This document shows, piece after piece, positions 62,798-64,000 of a DNA stretch of 64,000 nucleotides. Made by a program: the position numbers and the translations under genes. Position 1 is the stretch's first letter, and each line of letters begins with the position of its first letter. The notes under the pieces are model-generated. The model did not search any database, was not told the DNA's origin, and saw only the letters and a program-made list of their open reading frames with translations. Source of the stretch: Pantoea wallisii (GTDB taxonomy: Bacteria > Pseudomonadota > Gammaproteobacteria > Enterobacterales > Enterobacteriaceae); contig NZ_MLFS01000012.1 of the NCBI RefSeq assembly GCF_002095485.1, positions 26,018 through 90,017 on the forward strand. The letters run 5' to 3'.

Positions 62798-63856
62798 TCA
62801 ATCCCTGCGATGGCCGTAAACGCGCGGCTGGGTGTAGTAATCAATCAGCGGCACACAAATATTAGCCAGGATAACGGCGAAGGCCACACCGTCCGGATAG
62901 CCGCCAAAGCTGCGAATCAGCCACACCAGTAAGCCAATCAGCGCGCCATATACCAGCCGACCGCGGTTGGTGGTAGAGGCGGTAACCGGATCGGTGGCGA
63001 TAAAGAAGGCCCCAAGCATGGTGGCCCCCGAGAACAGGTGAATCAGCGGCGAGTTGAGAGCCTCCGGCGAAAACAGCCAGCCCAGCGTGGCGCAGAAAGC
63101 CAGCGCAGCCAGGAAGCTGACCGGGATGTGCCAGCGAATCGCCCCCTTTGCCAGCAGCAGCATGCCGCCCAGCAGATACCCGAGGTTGACCCACTGCCAG
63201 CCCAGACCGGCCAGCACGCCACTGTAAATGGGCTGCGCCAGCAGCTGCTCAGCGCTATGGCCGGCGCGCAGTCCGGTTTTGAAGGTGTCCAGCGGGGTCG
63301 CCTGGCTCACGCCATCCACGCCCAGCTGCAGCTGCTGCATAGTTTCACCGGCCAGCGTGTGGTTGGTAAAGATCATGCTCAGCGAATCCAGCAGGCCGGG
63401 TTTAACCGCCTGCAGCGCTTCAGGCGGCATCCAGCTGGTCATCTGTACCGGGAAGGAGATCAGCAGCACCACATAACCGACCATGGCCGGGTTAAACGGG
63501 TTCTGGCCGAGACCGCCGTAGAGCTGTTTGGCGATCACAATGGCAAATACCGTGCCCAGCACCACCAGCCACCACGGCGCCAGCGGCGGCAGGCTGATAC
63601 CCAGCAGCAGCGCCGTCAGCAGGGCGGAGTTATCAGAGAGCGTCGGCACCACCGGCGTTTTACGCAGCCGCAGAATAGCCGCTTCGCTTACCCATGCGGT
63701 GCCGGCAGCCAGCAGAACCTGAATCAGAAAGCCAATGCCAAAGAAATACCACTGCGCGGCCATGCCGGGCAGCGCGGCCAGCACCACCAGCAGCATGATA
63801 TTGCCGGTGCTGCGGCGGTTGTGGGTATAAGGCGAACTTGCAATGCGAAAAGCCAT
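62798..63856 (-). CDS. rsxD: Electron transport complex subunit RsxD
   Basis: 352-residue inner-membrane protein, NqrB/RnfD family, about ten helices. The flavinylation motif is in the family's S/T-G-A-T position: two candidates are seen, one near residue 187 in the [28 protein letters not shown] region and [15 protein letters not shown] further on. [14 protein letters not shown] is a conserved block. Starts with ATG directly after the rsxC stop (TAAATG), so translation is coupled. Confidence 0.95.
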   Translation of the reverse strand: MAFRIASSPYTHNRRSTGNIMLLVVLAALPGMAAQWYFFGIGFLIQVLLAAGTAWVSEAAILRLRKTPVVPTLSDNSALLTALLLGISLPPLAPWWLVVLGTVFAIVIAKQLYGGLGQNPFNPAMVGYVVLLISFPVQMTSWMPPEALQAVKPGLLDSLSMIFTNHTLAGETMQQLQLGVDGVSQATPLDTFKTGLRAGHSAEQLLAQPIYSGVLAGLGWQWVNLGYLLGGMLLLAKGAIRWHIPVSFLAALAFCATLGWLFSPEALNSPLIHLFSGATMLGAFFIATDPVTASTTNRGRLVYGALIGLLVWLIRSFGGYPDGVAFAVILANICVPLIDYYTQPRVYGHRRD

Positions 63857-64000
63857 TTATTCCTCAGTCGTCGAAGGCTGCTGCTGCGCTTTACGCGCTT
63901 TGGCACGGGCGACCGCAGCGGCAATCGCCGCTTTGCGTGGGTCGGCGGGTTCAGGAGAGGCAGCAGCCTCCACTTCAGGGGATTCTGCGGCGGGCTCCGG
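63857..64000 (-). CDS. rsxC: Electron transport complex subunit RsxC, C-terminal end (cut by window edge)
   Basis: The last 47 codons are visible, ending at the stop 63857-63859 directly before rsxD. The residues read DPRKAAIAAAVARAKARKAQQQ followed by PSTTEE, with an acidic Ala/Pro/Glu-rich segment before. Repeats of DPRKAAVAAAIARAKARK type are the hallmark of the long, low-complexity tail of RsxC/RnfC in enterics. The soluble NADH/FMN/Fe-S part lies outside the window. Confidence 0.92.
   Translation of the reverse strand, partial: PEPAAESPEVEAAASPEPADPRKAAIAAAVARAKARKAQQQPSTTEE

Overview
This window is ordinary chromosomal backbone of a Gram-negative enteric bacterium. Gene content, gene order and protein lengths follow the Escherichia coli segment from ydiY/thrS to the rsx operon almost gene for gene, as I remember that segment. 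Sequence details such as the Lpp C-terminus and the absence of several E. coli genes suggest Erwiniaceae (Pantoea/Erwinia type); the order is sure, the family less so. I see no insertion sequence, prophage, integron, CRISPR array, secretion island or toxin-antitoxin pair, and no convincing undescribed multi-gene system.

Layout. 1-8 kb: end of ydiY, then the translation block thrS-infC-rpmI-rplT-pheM-pheS-pheT-ihfA with its classical RNA controls (anticodon-like thrS operator, AUU start of infC, pheM attenuator). 8-16 kb: btuC-btuE-btuD, nlpC, ydiV, selO, aroH, ppsR. 16-24 kb: ppsA, the small RNA gene rprA with an RcsB box, ydiK, ydiJ, and an unrecognised 134-aa gene behind a near-perfect Fur box. 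24-33 kb: sufABCDSE, ldtE, lpp, pykF. 33-41 kb: three tRNA-Val(GAC) genes, mdtK, ribE, cfa, punC/punR, purR with a Pur box, and the 29-codon gene ynhF. 41-50 kb: mepH, grxD, rnt, gloA, nemA, nemR, eptA, ydhL, ydhF, sodC, an orphan lipoprotein and a ydhI remnant. 50-64 kb: slyA, slyB, anmK, mliC, pdxH, tyrS, pdxY, gstA, a LysR regulator, dtpA, a glutamine-amidotransferase-like protein, nth, and rsxE-G-D-C (rsxC cut by the window edge).

How the genes work together. The left end supplies translation factors and two aminoacyl-tRNA synthetases. ppsR/ppsA and pykF are the opposing gluconeogenic and glycolytic steps, and both carry candidate Cra sites. The suf operon builds Fe-S clusters under iron limitation or oxidative stress, and the rsx complex resets SoxR. 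Envelope functions recur: lpp, ldtE, nlpC, mepH, eptA, slyB, mliC, anmK and cfa.

The most important observation for a user is quality-related. Seven otherwise well-conserved genes (btuD, ydiV, ydiK, mepH twice, grxD, eptA, dtpA) are each broken by what looks like loss of one base, mostly in a short homopolymer, and the rest of each protein continues in another frame. Eight same-direction lesions in 64 kb point to systematic sequencing or assembly deletions rather than eight independent pseudogenes. The more biologically interesting items are the Fur-boxed unknown gene beside suf, a symmetrical palindrome inside the apparent sufA promoter, an amidotransferase-like protein lacking the expected triad histidine, and a recurrent TTGCGCAA palindrome between genes.
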